This document shows, piece after piece, positions 12,145-22,039 of a DNA stretch of 64,000 bases. A program made the position numbers and the translations under genes. The DNA is taken from NCBI GenBank assembly GCA_030765055.1, contig CM060950.1:461710339-461774338 (forward strand), read 5' to 3'. The first letter of the stretch is position 1, and each line of letters begins with the position of its first letter. Below the pieces are notes generated by a model that saw nothing but the letters and a program-made list of their open reading frames with translations, did no database searches and was not told the DNA's origin. The stretch comes from Mantis religiosa. Its lineage: Eukaryota; Arthropoda; Insecta; Mantodea; Mantidae.

Positions 12145-12690
12145 AGTTTGAAAGTAATGAGTCAGTAATTCAAACAGAAACATCACCTAAATTATGCTTA
12201 CTTGGACATGCTTTGGAGAACGCTTTGTCCCCATCATCAGCAGTTATCTGACTGGCTGGATCTGTGGTTTCCTGAAGTGAGTTGGTTGTATGTAGTGGCA
12301 TCTGTTGTCTGTGAGATGAACTTCCGAAGAAAGTTTTCAGGCGGCAATTCGAAATTTAAGGTATACTGTTTGTTTTTGATAATTAGCCACTTTTCTCAAA
12401 CATCGAGTTGGGCTGCATTACTGACTGGCTTTAATAGTTTTATATTTGGTACAATTTCATGAGTAGACTAGCAATGGTGGGCTATTGCTGATTTTTCTAA
12501 TTGTTTTTATTTCACACATCTCTTATGTTCCTGTAATCAAATATGCAAACTTCCTTTGGTTTCTCCTATGTAGAACTTATTGTGGTCTGAGCAGTTGATT
12601 TTGTAAGTGCGACTCATCTAAAATTTAATAACCTTATTTCTTGTTTTCAGGTACTGGGTCTTTCAGGTTGTTGCTATGTTCAACCTTCAA
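12145..12690 (-). mobile_element. Degenerate PLE 3' remnant
   Basis: The left end (about 12145-12250) matches the PLE end at 8880-8990, including a damaged hammerhead whose CTGATGA core is kept but whose GAAA reads AAAG. Further right, about 12485-12610 reads on the minus strand as a decayed GIY-YIG region (blocks like SDHNKFYIGETKG and KQLEKSAIAHH). Several stops. It abuts a mariner fragment at about 12665-12690. Confidence 0.6.
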
Positions 12691-13180
12691 TTATTCTGTT
12701 GTTAAATGAGATGTATGTACACTCACATTGTCTTAATGAAGAACGATCCTACAGTTCTTGTTGGTTTTCCTTACTTCACCCAAGACTTCTGACAAACAAA
12801 TGGTTGTGTACCATTCGGCGTTGACCGTTTTATGTTCCTCTAAAGCCGCTGTTGTCACATGGCCAGTTTTTCTGAAAAAGCAGGCGATCATTTGCTTCAA
12901 AGTGCTTCGAGTGCCAAAAGCTTTTTTTCGATTTGCTTCAACTTGAAACAACTTAAGAGTCGTCTGCTGTTTATGTTATGGCTCATATGCATAGATCCAT
13001 AATTCGTCACCTGTTACAATCCTATATATGTGTTTTGAGGCATGATAGTTTTAATTCTTGACCATTTTTGTACAAAGCTCCACACGAGCAGCTTTTTGAG
13101 ATTGTATAAATTTATTTATTTATCATCCAATTTTTTTATTCCTTTTTTACTCAACAGCACATTAGGAATATAGTTCACAA
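12665..13180 (-). pseudogene. mariner transposase fragment (same family as 9.3-12.0 kb)
   Basis: The minus strand encodes blocks matching the plus-strand copy: the N-terminal VNYIPN region near 13170, a GHVTTAALEEHKTV block near 12860, EWYTTIC near 12810 and a DNVSVHTSHL block near 12700. The C-terminal third is missing; the sequence breaks into a PLE remnant. A 72-codon frame at 12733-12951 survives. The copy lies in inverted orientation to its sister 1 kb away. Confidence 0.75.
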
Positions 13181-13187
13181 TTTTATT

Positions 13188-13640
13188 TAATTGATGGAAA
13201 TTAATCATTTCTTCACACTAGCCGTTTATAGACTAAGGTTTTTGATATAGTCAACATGAAAAATTCAGTTCCATGGCCGAAATTTCAACATGGATCTCCT
13301 GGTTTCCGTCCAGTCGCTCTAACCCATTGAGCTACCATGGCTAATTTGCTATCCTGCTATTAAATTCTCCATTTGACTCGTTCATATTTCCGGTAGACCA
13401 CTAGGGGCTCTCGCATTCGAGATACACTGTTTGTGGCGACTTACTCTCATAAGTACTTAAATCCCAGGCTTCATCATTTAGCTCTTATTATTTTAATTCA
13501 TTGATGGAAATTAATCATTTCTTTACACTAGCCGTATATAGGCTAAGGTTTTTGATAGATAAAGTCAACATGAAAAATTGAATGCCATGGTCGGGATTTG
13601 AACCACAGATGTCCTGGTTTCTGTCCAGTCGCATATTTAA
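13188..13640 (-). mobile_element. tRNA-derived SINE, one full unit plus partial unit
   Basis: A full unit (about 13188-13497) is followed directly by a partial second unit (about 13498-13635). On the minus strand the head reads as a tRNA-like gene: A box around TAGCTCAATGGGTTAGAGCG and a B box of the GGTTCAAATCC type (clearer in the second unit). The body contains the landmarks CACTAGGGGCTC and GTGGCGACTTACT and ends in GAAATTAATCATTTC. Many relatives occur in this window. Confidence 0.8.
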
Positions 13641-14298
13641 CTGGTTGTTCAAGTTTCAGGTGTCAAATATGTTGTGGAAAAGCTTGGTCATTTCTAATGT
13701 TGTTGATATTCGCCTTATAAACATTAATAAGAAGGAAAGTTTCAATATTTGCAATAATAAGCGCTGCTGGAGTGGGGATGGTGCGGTATTCTCGGACGAT
13801 TCTTAAGATTTATCCAGGCTGTATCTGTAATAATTTAGTCTGTTCCCATCTCTTCTGAAAGATACTTCTGAAAGATACTTTGTAAGACTCCTGCACAGTA
13901 GAGAACCATAGGTCCATATGCCCCTTTATCAATTAACTTCAATAAAGAAGAGTTTAGGCCCCATATTGGTCTTATTAAAGCATTCAGTGGAGTAAGAAGT
14001 TTACACGCCTTCCTGGCTACATAATCAAGATGATTTTGCAACGTCAGACATCTGACTAAAATAACTCCAAGATACTTCAGATTATTCACTAATTTAATCT
14101 TTCTATTATTCATGTAGAGAGATAATTCTTCCAAATTTCTTTTCTTAGTCACTAGGATAGCTAATGTCTTGCTGGCATTAAAGTTCAATTTGTTAATGTG
14201 TGTTTGGAGGAATTTAGTAACAGTGACGTCAAAATTAATATAAAAATTATTTGTGGTTGGTTTATTGACACTCGTCACTTACTTTTTCATATATTTAT

Positions 14299-14340
14299 GA
14301 GAGACTAGTTTCAAAGGCCCTGGCCTCCATTTTCAATCTC
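14299..14340 (-). ncRNA. Degenerate hammerhead-like motif (PLE B, left arm)
   Basis: Stem I GAGA/TCTC, a 7-bp stem II, GAAA, stem III AC/GT and triplet GTC are all present, but the CTGANGA core reads TTGAAAA, so activity is unlikely. Confidence 0.45.
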
Positions 14341-14846
14341 TTTCCAACTGGCATCTGTTCTTGTCTGCTCTCTCTGGTGGTGGAACTATGAACTTTTTTG
14401 TCAAATTATCTACTGGCGGGATTTCAAAGTTCATTACGCGATCCTTATTTTTCCAGATGAATATGTTCTCCCATGTTGTCAATCTATTTTAGTTTATCAC
14501 TCATTTTAATAATTTTGGATTTGGATCAATGTCATGGTTTTCATTCCAAAAATGAAATGCTACTGCTGACTTGTCTTCTTGTCTTCTTGTCTTGTCAGAT
14601 TGAAACAAGAAGACAAGTCAGCAGTAGCATTTCATTTTTGGAATGAAAATCATGACATTGATCCAAATCCAAAATTATTAAAAGGAGTGATAAACCAAAA
14701 TAGATTGACAACATGGGAGAACATATTCATCTGGAAAAATAAGGATCGCGTAATGAACTTTGAAATCCCGCCAGTAGATAATTTGACAAAAAAGTTCATA
14801 GTTCCACCACCAGAGAGAGCAGACAACAACAGATGCCAGTTGGAAA

Positions 14847-14888
14847 GAGATTGAAAATGGAGGCCAGGGCCTTTGAAACTAGTCTCTC
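14847..14888 (+). ncRNA. Degenerate hammerhead-like motif (PLE B, right arm)
   Basis: Same sequence as the left-arm motif, with the same two core changes. The damage therefore predates the formation of the two arms. Confidence 0.45.
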
Positions 14889-15605
14889 ATAAATATATGA
14901 AAAAGTAAGTGACGAGTCTCAATAAACCAACCACAAATAATTTTTATATTCAATTTGTTAGTTACACCCCAGGAATGAATGATGTGGAGGGCTTCATTGG
15001 CCTTCGTCTGTAACTTCTGAAAGGTAGTAGACTTAATAAGTTATAGAGCATCATCAGCTAATGCGTATGACTGGCAATTTTCTGGTAGTCATTGTATTAT
15101 TAAATCATGTAGTAGAACCCAAAAAACTGGACTACAAATTGAAGCTTGTGGATATCCACGAGTCATTTGTTTGATAACAGTTATATTACTAATACTAAGA
15201 TGACTATTTCGGTTGTGAAAATAGTTTGTTACAATCTGATATAAACTGCTAGGACAACCCTTCACTGTCAATTGGTGTAGTATCTGGCAACCAGGTATGG
15301 TCAAATGCACCAGATATGTCTAATGAGATAAGCAGACCTATTTGTTTTTCTCTGTGAACATGCTGGATCTAATCAACTACATTGCAGACTGATGATTCTG
15401 TAGAATTCGCAGCTCTGATGCCAAATTGAAGATTGCTAATGGGATTCTTGGAATCTAGATGAAACAGTATATGATCAATAATGAGCTTCTCTAAGCACTT
15501 CCCTAAAACAGGCAATAGGCTGATGGGACATTGTCAGTTTATGAAGGATCCAATTAGAGCAAACCTGTTTCACGGCTAAATATGTAATTATGCAATATTT
15601 TATAT

Positions 15606-16924
15606 ACCAGGAGGGACACAAAATAAACCGTACTCCGAGGACACTGCCACTCGTAGACGTAGTGCAGGGTTCTCACACTAGATGCTGCTAGTAGAGACCT
15701 TCATGAAACAGCTGTGAAGACGGCCTCAGTGTAGAGCTGAACATGTAAGTGTGGTATTGTGTTTCTCTGACAGATGGTGGGTTACCTCTGCGAAATCGTT
15801 ATGGCAACTTTAAAAGAACAAAGAGTGTGTGTGAAATTTTGTTTCCTGCTTTAAAAAACTGCAATGGAGACACACCATATGCTTTAGGAAGCTTTCCAGG
15901 AGGACGCTATGAGCCGCACAAAGGTTTTCAAGTGGTTTGAACGCTTTAAACGTGGTTAGATGTGTGTTGAAGACCAAGCTCATTCTGGATGCCTTTCATC
16001 ATCGCGAAATGAGGAGAACATTGAAAAGGTCGGCCAAAAGATCAACAAGCATCCTCGCCAAACGATCGACCAAATTTCAGCAGCGCCAGGAATCAGTTGG
16101 AGCTCGTGTCAGCGGATTTTGAGGGAGACTTTGCACATGAGACGTGTTGCTGCTAAATTTGTCCCATGCCTTTTCACACAGGAGTACAAAACCATCTGCA
16201 TGAATGTGTGTCAGGACTTGAAAGCCGAGATTGCACATGATCCAAACTTCTTGAACAAAGTCATTATAAGGGTTGAAAGTTGCTGTTACGGGTATGACCC
16301 AGAAACCAAACAAGTGTCAAGCCAGTGGAGGACTACCAACTCTACCAGACCAAAAAAAGCAAGGAAAGTGAGGTCAAATGTGAAGAAGATGATCATTGTC
16401 TGTTTTGATGTTCGAGGAATTGTGCATCAGCAATTCGTATCCCCTGGCCAGACTATTAACCAGCACATTTAGTTGGATATTTTAAGGCGTCTGCGAGAGG
16501 ATGTGAGAAGGAAATGCCCGGAACTTTGGCGATCAGGTGACTGGATTCTGCATCATGACAATGCTCCAGCACACACGACCTTATGAGTGACCGACTATTT
16601 GTCATCTCAGAGGTGGTCTGTCATTCCCCACACTCCGTATTCGCCAGACCTAGCCCCATACGGCTTCTTTCCTATTTCCACGAATGAAAAAAAACGCTAA
16701 AAGGGGAGCTTTATGACAATGTGTAAAAACAGCTTCGCAAAGGGAACTGGGCAATATCAAACTTGAAGAGTGCCAAACATGCTTCCAATAGTGGGAAAAG
16801 ACACTTGACAAGTGCATCGCATGTAATGGAGAGTATTTTGAAGGTGACTGAAATAACTTTGTAAAAAGGTTCATCAATAAAGTTTTTATGACAACAATCC
16901 GGTTTCTTTTGGGTTCCCCTCATA
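15606..16924 (+). mobile_element. mariner element, near full length, inactive
   Basis: About 1.3 kb, the usual mariner length. Imperfect terminal inverted repeats: left AGGAGGGACACAAAATAAAC, right (complement) AGGGGAACCCAAAAGAAACC. The transposase runs in several frames: an N-terminal helix-turn-helix region (about 15800-15960), then a 170-codon frame 15960-16472. That frame includes QILHMRR-like HTH sequence, an EPNFLNKV-like block where the first catalytic D is lost (RVESC), FDVRGIVHQQF, then DWILHHDNAPAHT (second D) and PYSPDLAPYGFF (third D). Internal stops near 15958, 16470 and 16586 disable it. Confidence 0.88.
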
Positions 16925-16929
16925 TGCTT

Positions 16930-17390
16930 GTGGAATTAATACCTAGAGTTGCCTCATCTCAAAATGTCGCATGACGACATTGCAATATTAGTTGCTGCAC
17001 AGCATCAATGTTTTCTGGCATAACAACTGATTTGTATGATCTTCACGAACTTCATCATAGAGCAAAAGGCGGCCATGATTAAATTTGTGGCACCAGTGTT
17101 TCACAGCGGAAAAGGTTGGAGGTTTGTTGCCAAATGTGGAAGTTAGCTGATAGATGCATTCTTATCTTGACAATCCATGTCGAAAATTGTAATAAATCAT
17201 TGCAAAAACATTTTCACGAGTTAATTCCATGTTTTTGGTGAGACATAGTTTTGATGTTAATGTAAACAAAACAAATGACTGTCTGCTGACAAAGTGTCTG
17301 AAGTAGATTATGGTCAACAATGTCAAACTTTCCATTGAAAATGTCAGATGGCAGTTACAACATTCAGGGTTGCTTGTCATGTTTTAAGTA
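16930..17390 (-). pseudogene. mariner N-terminal transposase fragment
   Basis: The minus strand carries a block like IYYNFRHGLSRQECI (17165-17220), a FGNKPPTFSAVKHWCHKF block near 17090, and a PENIDAVQQLI-like block near 16990. These match the paired helix-turn-helix DNA-binding region of SETMAR-type mariner transposases. The catalytic domain is absent and frames are broken. It begins immediately beside the previous mariner's right end. Confidence 0.65.
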
Positions 17391-17529
17391 GCATAAATGG
17401 AAACCTTTTTAAGTGGACACCAAATGTTTGCTTGTAATAGTGGTTACATCATCCACTCACTTTAATCCCCAGTATATCTGGAGGGCCACACCTGTCTTTT
17501 TCTAATGGGTCCATGTTGTTATACTGCTA

Positions 17530-18459
17530 ATGCTCGGTCCCCAGAGCCTCATTGGTAAAAGCAGGTTGCACCACGGACAAGTTGAGGTTGGGATTTGGAT
17601 AGGATTGGTTTTAGTTATGGAATTAAAAACAGATTTGAATCTTCCTAATTCTAAAGAAAACATTTTAATCAAAGAAAGCCAACTGACTTTTGAAACAATT
17701 AATATTCAATTAGATTTAGAACAAATAGTTACAAAATCTGAATCTTCCAAAAGTGTACTAAAAGCACTAGCATTAGAAACTGTGAACAATAGATATCTAC
17801 CCGAACAATGGTTACATATCAACACAGATGGTTCTAACTTGGACAACAACTCAGGAGCAGGAATTAAGTGTGCACTGTTCTCATTCTATCAACCAGCAGG
17901 ATACCACACAACAAATTTTGATGCAGAGGTAACCGCTATTCATATTTCACTCCAACATCTTCTATACAGAATAGATAAATTCAAAAATGCTGTCATATTT
18001 TCTGATTCTAAAGTAGCATTATGTGCAATAAGTTCATATAAAATGAGGTCAATCCAAATTAAAGAATGGCACAAAATGATCCAACAACTTCAAAAATTAC
18101 AGAAAAGAATTATATTACAGTGGATACCTGCACATTGTGGAATTGCTGGATATCAATCAGCTGATTTTCTTACCAAAAAAGGTGGAAAGTTAAGTCAGAG
18201 CAAAAATAAAAACTTACCGTTTACATCCACAAAAGATTAATCAAAAACAAATAGATTACTTACGGAACATGATTATTTGACCAAACACTCACACAGAATA
18301 GGAATTTATACATGTCCAAGTTGTCTTCTATGCAACAAAGAAGAGGAAATGACTGAAGAACATCTTTTAACCTGTGAAGCCCTGCCTGCCAGACCCACTA
18401 CACAGAAATATTGGAGGGCAAGAGAGCTAATGGCTTCATTGCCAAAGTCTAACATTTGA
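17530..18459 (+). pseudogene. LINE C-terminal RNase H and zinc-binding domain (one stop)
   Basis: The first frame (17530-18240, 236 codons) is an RNase H domain, which removes RNA from the RNA/DNA hybrid during LINE replication. It shows HINTDGS (catalytic D), FDAEVTAI (E), FSDSKVAL (D) and QWIPAHCGIAGYQSADFL (H and final D). A TAA at 18238 interrupts the frame, but the same frame continues to 18459 with a CPSCLLCNKEEEMTEEHLLTCE zinc-binding motif, so a single nonsense codon separates two parts of one protein. The upstream RT is missing. The same element occurs on the minus strand at 35.9-37.2 kb. Such RNase H plus CCHC ends are typical of I/R1-type LINE polyproteins. Confidence 0.85.
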
Positions 18460-18714
18460 CAACAAAGAAGAGGAAATGACTGAAGAACATCTTTTAACCT
18501 CTGAAGCCCTACCTGCTGGACCCACTACACAGAAATATTGGAGAGCAATAGGGCTAATGGCTTCATTGCCAAAGCCTAGCATTTGACAACAAAGAAGAGG
18601 AAATGACTGAAGAACATCTTCTAACCTGTGAAGCCCTACTTGTCAGAACCACTACACGGAAATATTCAACAGCAAGAGAGCTAATGGCTTCATTGCCAAA
18701 ACCTAGCATTTGAA
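18334..18714 (+). repeat. Three 127-bp tandem copies of the LINE C-terminus
   Basis: AACAAAGAAGAGGAAATGAC recurs at 18334, 18461 and 18588, an exact 127-bp period. Each copy contains the end of the zinc motif, the CCTGTGAAGCCCT stretch and the terminal stop region. The last copy runs into an AACAACAATAAC tail. Local duplication of the element's 3' end. Confidence 0.9.
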
Positions 18715-18810
18715 AACAACAATAACAACACTTTCAGGGTTGCTAATACTCAAAATACAAATGGTGCCCCTTGCAAAAACCTTTCTTTGTCAAATGTTAT
18801 TATATTATAC

Positions 18811-18925
18811 GACAGGACGGAAACCAGGAGATCCGAGGTTCAAATCCCAGCCATGGCATTGAATTTATCATATGGACTCTATCTGTCAAACCTTATTATG
18901 TTTATAGTCTATAAAAAGTTTAAGA
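18811..18925 (+). mobile_element. tRNA-derived SINE fragment
   Basis: Contains AGGACGGAAACCAGGAGATC, the B box GGTTCAAATCCCAG and the GCATTGAATTT body landmark. The A box half is missing. Confidence 0.7.
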
Positions 18926-19067
18926 AATAACATAAGGTTGCTCGGAGGTGAAGCATAAACACCCTGCATTTGCCTTAATGACTGAGGGAAACCTCAGAAA
19001 AAGCCTGTCAGGTATAGAACTGCATTTGGGCATTTTCAACTGATTAGATTTCTACATACTTGACTTT

Positions 19068-19512
19068 AGGTTCGTAGAATTAAAAGTCTAATTTGCAGAA
19101 ATTCAAATAGTTCTTTATTTGCGTAGAAATACACTCACAGTAGTAGTATTACATCACATACACAATCACAATCTACCAAGGTCGATGACCACAACAGCAT
19201 TCTGATTACACCTGTTTACAACATCAGCTCTCATTACAACATCTGTTCAGGACTGTGTACTGTATACAACTGACACTTGGCAATTTGTCGCTTCCTTAAA
19301 TATGTCATTGATAATTCGAGACTGTTCTGTATCAATCACTTGACGTTTCTGGAATAAACAAGACATCGAATGTTCTGTCAATAGACAAAATTCAAAACTT
19401 TCAGAAGCGTAACTTAATCTGTGCAGGCAAGTCCTTTATCTCACCTATCTTTATTTGCCGGCTCTTTGTTAACACAAGCCATGCAATCGTAGATATTGGG
19501 TTCGCAACAATA
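19068..19512 (-). mobile_element. Candidate solo LTR, copy 1
   Basis: About 440 bp, alignable along most of its length with 31036-31525. On the minus strand it begins TGTTGCGAACCC, contains a TATA-like ATATTTAAGGAAGC, has an AATAAA signal (at about 19113 on the plus strand as TTTATT) close to its 3' end, and ends near TCCTAAAGTCA. These are LTR traits; no internal domain is next to it. No clear TSD. Confidence 0.55.
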
Positions 19513-19944
19513 AATTATATTTACAATAGAGAAGATTCCAGTTCTAAAATAGTGGTAATGTGGAATACAATCTTGGTCTTGAAGGTTGTCGTCAGGTTTC
19601 TTCTTGAGGCGAAGTGGATCTCCCATATGAACAACACATGTAAAACGAAAGGGTTCAAAGGTCAAAAAAACTGGGATGGATAACCTATTAACGACTTTTT
19701 AATTTTAAATAAATAAGTGATTTAGTACAAAGGGTAATCAAAATTAGGTATTCATGAATCCACCAACTGAATAAAACAAATATTTCAGGAGCAAGTTTTT
19801 ATCTTTATTTTTAAATGCTTTGTTCTTTGGAACTTTGACTTTATTATATAAAGTTAACACCTTTATGGGAAACCGAATGCAAACTTTTTGTTAATTTATG
19901 TTGTTGGAGATGTTTTGATGCTGCATATTCGTGTATATATTTCA
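19513..19944. other. Unannotated spacer
   Basis: AT-rich sequence with no recognised domain. A 74-codon minus frame running through 19441-19665 partly overlaps the solo-LTR candidate and is judged chance. Confidence 0.45.
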
Positions 19945-20060
19945 TTTGTTCAAATCCTGGCCGTAGTATTGAATTTTTCAAGTCAACTCTATCAATCCAG
20001 TACCTTAGCCTGTATATGGCTAGTGTGAAGAAATGAACCATTTCCATCAATTAACTTAAA
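19945..20060 (+). mobile_element. tRNA-derived SINE 3' fragment
   Basis: Starts at the B box (GTTCAAATCCTGGCC), followed by GAATTTTTCAAGT, CCTTAGCCTGTATATGGCTA and TTTCCATCAATTAACTTAA. The head is missing. Confidence 0.7.
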
Positions 20061-20247
20061 TATATATTACATGCTTCTACATTTATTTGATTAATGCAAT
20101 TTTTATAATTATTAACCTTAAACCAAAATGTAGACTCATAAAAAGAATTGCAATTGTAAAAAATACCTATATGCAGATCTGTATTACAAACAAGGTAAAC
20201 ACATTGTTTTAACTGTTTTGCTCAGTCTTGCAGTACATAGTTACCTA

Positions 20248-21737
20248 CAAGGTGCATTCAAGTTATAGCACCACCTCCTATGTTTTTTTTTTTTTCTCAC
20301 AAAGTAATCGTAAGAAAAATATGAAACTGTGTCACATCTCAATGTAATCTCCCTCTAGCCGTACACATTTTTCACAATGTTGATGCCATGATTCCATAGC
20401 CGCTGCAAATGCTTCTTTAGGAGTGTGATTAGACCAATGGAAAATTGCTGATGCAATAGTGGCATGACTAGTGAGGCTGTGACCAGGGAGAGTCTTTCAG
20501 CATGGAAAACAGCCAAAAGTTGTTAGGAGCCAGGTCAGGTGAGTAGGAAGCATGAGCAATCACTTCAAAGTTGTTGCGATGAAGACACTCCTGCATTTGT
20601 TGCACCCACCTGGAAGACACTTCTGGCATTTGCAGATCTTCATGCAGGATTGTGTGCACAGATCCCACGCAATTGCCGATTTGGAAGGCAATGTCTGCAA
20701 TGCTCAATTGGCAATCCTCCAAAACAACGTTCTCCACTCGCTGAATCAGGTCGTCAGACCAGCTGGTGCGAGGCCATGATTGACACAAAATGTTCTACCT
20801 TCACTGAACTGTCGCACCCAGGAACGCACATTAGACACATCCGTGGTACCATCACCACATGCCTCACTCAACTAGCAATGAAATTCAATAGGTGTCACAC
20901 CACGAAAATGGAGAAAACGAATCAATACACGCTGTTCTTGCAATTAAAACATCGCCATTTAAGTATGAAAAACTAACTCTTGTCTAATGATAGAGTCAAC
21001 AGGAAAAATTCAATGCCTTGGCCGGAATTTGAAACACGGATCACCTGGTTTCCATCCAGTTGCTCTAATCCATTAAGCCACCATGGCCAACATGCCGTCC
21101 TGACATGAAATTCTCCATTTGACCCGTATATTTCCCTGGTAGAGCACTAGGGGCAGTCGCATTCGAGATACATTGTTTGTGGTGACTAACTATCGTAGGT
21201 TCTTGAGTCCCAGGTTTCATCATTTAACTCTTATTATTTTAGTTAATTGATGGAAATAAATCATTTCTCCACAATAGCCGTATATAGGCTAAGGTCTTTG
21301 ATAGACAGAGTCAACATGAAAATTCAATGGCATGGCCGAAATTTGAAACATGGATCTCCTGGTTTCCGTCCAGTAGTGGTCTATTAGGGAAATATACGAG
21401 TCAGATGGAGTATTTAATGTCAGGACGGCACGTTGGTCATGGTGGCTCAATGGGTTAGAGCGACTGGATGGAAACCAGGAGATCCGTGGTTCAAATTCCG
21501 TCCATGGCATTGAATTTTTCACATGCCTATATACGGCTAGTGTGAAGAAATTATTTATTTCCATCAATTAACTAACTCTCGTCGCTGTCACTAGAGTTCT
21601 GTGCACTGTACAGTGCTACCATCTCTGTCATGCATTCACAAAGGGTCCACATATGTTTTTAAAAAAAGCAGAAGTTCCCCTCTGGTCCCAGTCTAGAAAA
21701 AAAGAAATAGGTGTTATAACTTGAACGCACCGTGTAC
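20248..21737 (-). mobile_element. mariner element with SINE insertion and internal deletion
   Basis: Terminal inverted repeats match well: left GGTGCATTCAAGTTATAGCA (about 20252) and the complement of the right end GGTGCGTTCAAGTTATAACA (about 21712-21733). The minus-strand transposase N-terminus lies at 20790-20980 in broken frame. A 106-codon frame (20468-20788) has an SWSDDLIQRVENV helix-turn-helix part, IGNCVGSVHTILHEDL, then jumps to YSPDLAPNNFWLF (third D). The catalytic middle, including the first two aspartates, is deleted. A SINE composite (20985-21569) interrupts the 5' side. Confidence 0.85.
20985..21569. mobile_element. SINE inverted composite with 14-bp TSD
   Basis: Bounded by AACTAACTCTTGTC (20971-20984) and AACTAACTCTCGTC (21570-21583), 13/14 identical. 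From the left: one full SINE unit on the minus strand, a partial second minus unit up to GTTTCCGTCCAG (about 21372), then a switch to the plus strand (from TAGTGGTCTA) through a tRNA-like head with A box GGCTCAATGGGTTAGAGCG and B box GGTTCAAATTCCG. It ends in TTCCATCAATTA. The TSD shows the whole composite inserted as one piece. Confidence 0.85.
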
Positions 21738-21739
21738 TT

Positions 21740-22035
21740 AACCAGTTTTTCCATCACTATTCCCTTCATACTACTTTTTCCTATTTCTAAAAGTACTTCT
21801 ACATTAGCTGAATTCTGGGGTACGCCCAACATAAGTTTACAATATGCTCTTAATATAAGATCCAATTTCATCCATCCATCCATACCCCTCCCTCAACTGC
21901 CTTTCAAACCATGGGATTTTCAACATTGGTGCACTTTCTTAGCAAACCTAATGCTCATCTGTCCTATGCTAGCACCCACTTCTTCTGCTCCTCCCAATCC
22001 CCTTTCCTGCTTTGTTTCATTCCCAAATAAATATA
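21740..22035 (-). pseudogene. Retroelement-like fragment
   Basis: A minus-strand frame (21659-21883) contains LILRAYCKLMLGVPQNSAN and LLEIGKSSMKG. This resembles the post-RT region of non-LTR polymerases where a CK.LLGV....N motif is common. Short and partly overlapping the mariner terminus; family uncertain. Confidence 0.4.
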
Positions 22036-22039
22036 CAAG

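Larger units (their letters stand above)
14196..14948. mobile_element. Penelope-like element B, RT-less palindrome
   Basis: TSD TTCAATTTGTTA at 14184-14195 and 14949-14960 (12/12) brackets a 41-nt one-sided tail (14196-14236) followed by a near-perfect palindrome (14237-14948, centre about 14593). Each arm is the 3' end of a PLE: the plus arm (14602-14854) encodes the endonuclease C-terminus (SAVAFHFWNENHDID, TTWENIFIWK, VMNFEIPP). No RT or GIY-YIG core is present. Arm similarity is very high over roughly 290-350 bp. It is inserted into the LINE reverse transcriptase gene. Confidence 0.9.
13660..15560 (-). pseudogene. R1/jockey-like LINE reverse transcriptase pseudogene, split by PLE B
   Basis: Reading on the minus strand from the right: a PISLLPVLGKCLEKLI block near 15500 and an LQFGIRAANSTESSV block near 15420 (RT motifs), a GYPQASICSPVF block near 15150 (motif with the Q-S-pocket sequence), and a degraded ALADD near 15060. 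After the PLE insertion the frame 13835-14190 gives KLNFNASKT, LKYLGVIL and a C-terminal RT thumb region. The joint codons NKLNF are repeated on both sides because they lie in the PLE TSD. Numerous stops and frameshifts; endonuclease not found. Confidence 0.75.

Noticed and set aside
13270..13350. tRNA gene on the minus strand
   Set aside because: The A and B boxes and arms belong to a dispersed SINE with many copies; T-arm mispairs and the attached SINE body argue against a functional tRNA.
14196..14948. Palindromes interpreted as assembly artefacts
   Set aside because: The palindromes are asymmetric (tail on one side only), have TSDs, and interrupt identifiable genes at exact positions; several independent examples share this.
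18334..18714. CRISPR-like regular repeats
   Set aside because: The three 127-bp units are head-to-tail duplications of a LINE coding end with no spacers, in a eukaryotic genome.
19441..19665. 74-codon minus-strand frame next to the solo LTR
   Set aside because: No domain, and it spans the boundary of the repeat; judged chance.
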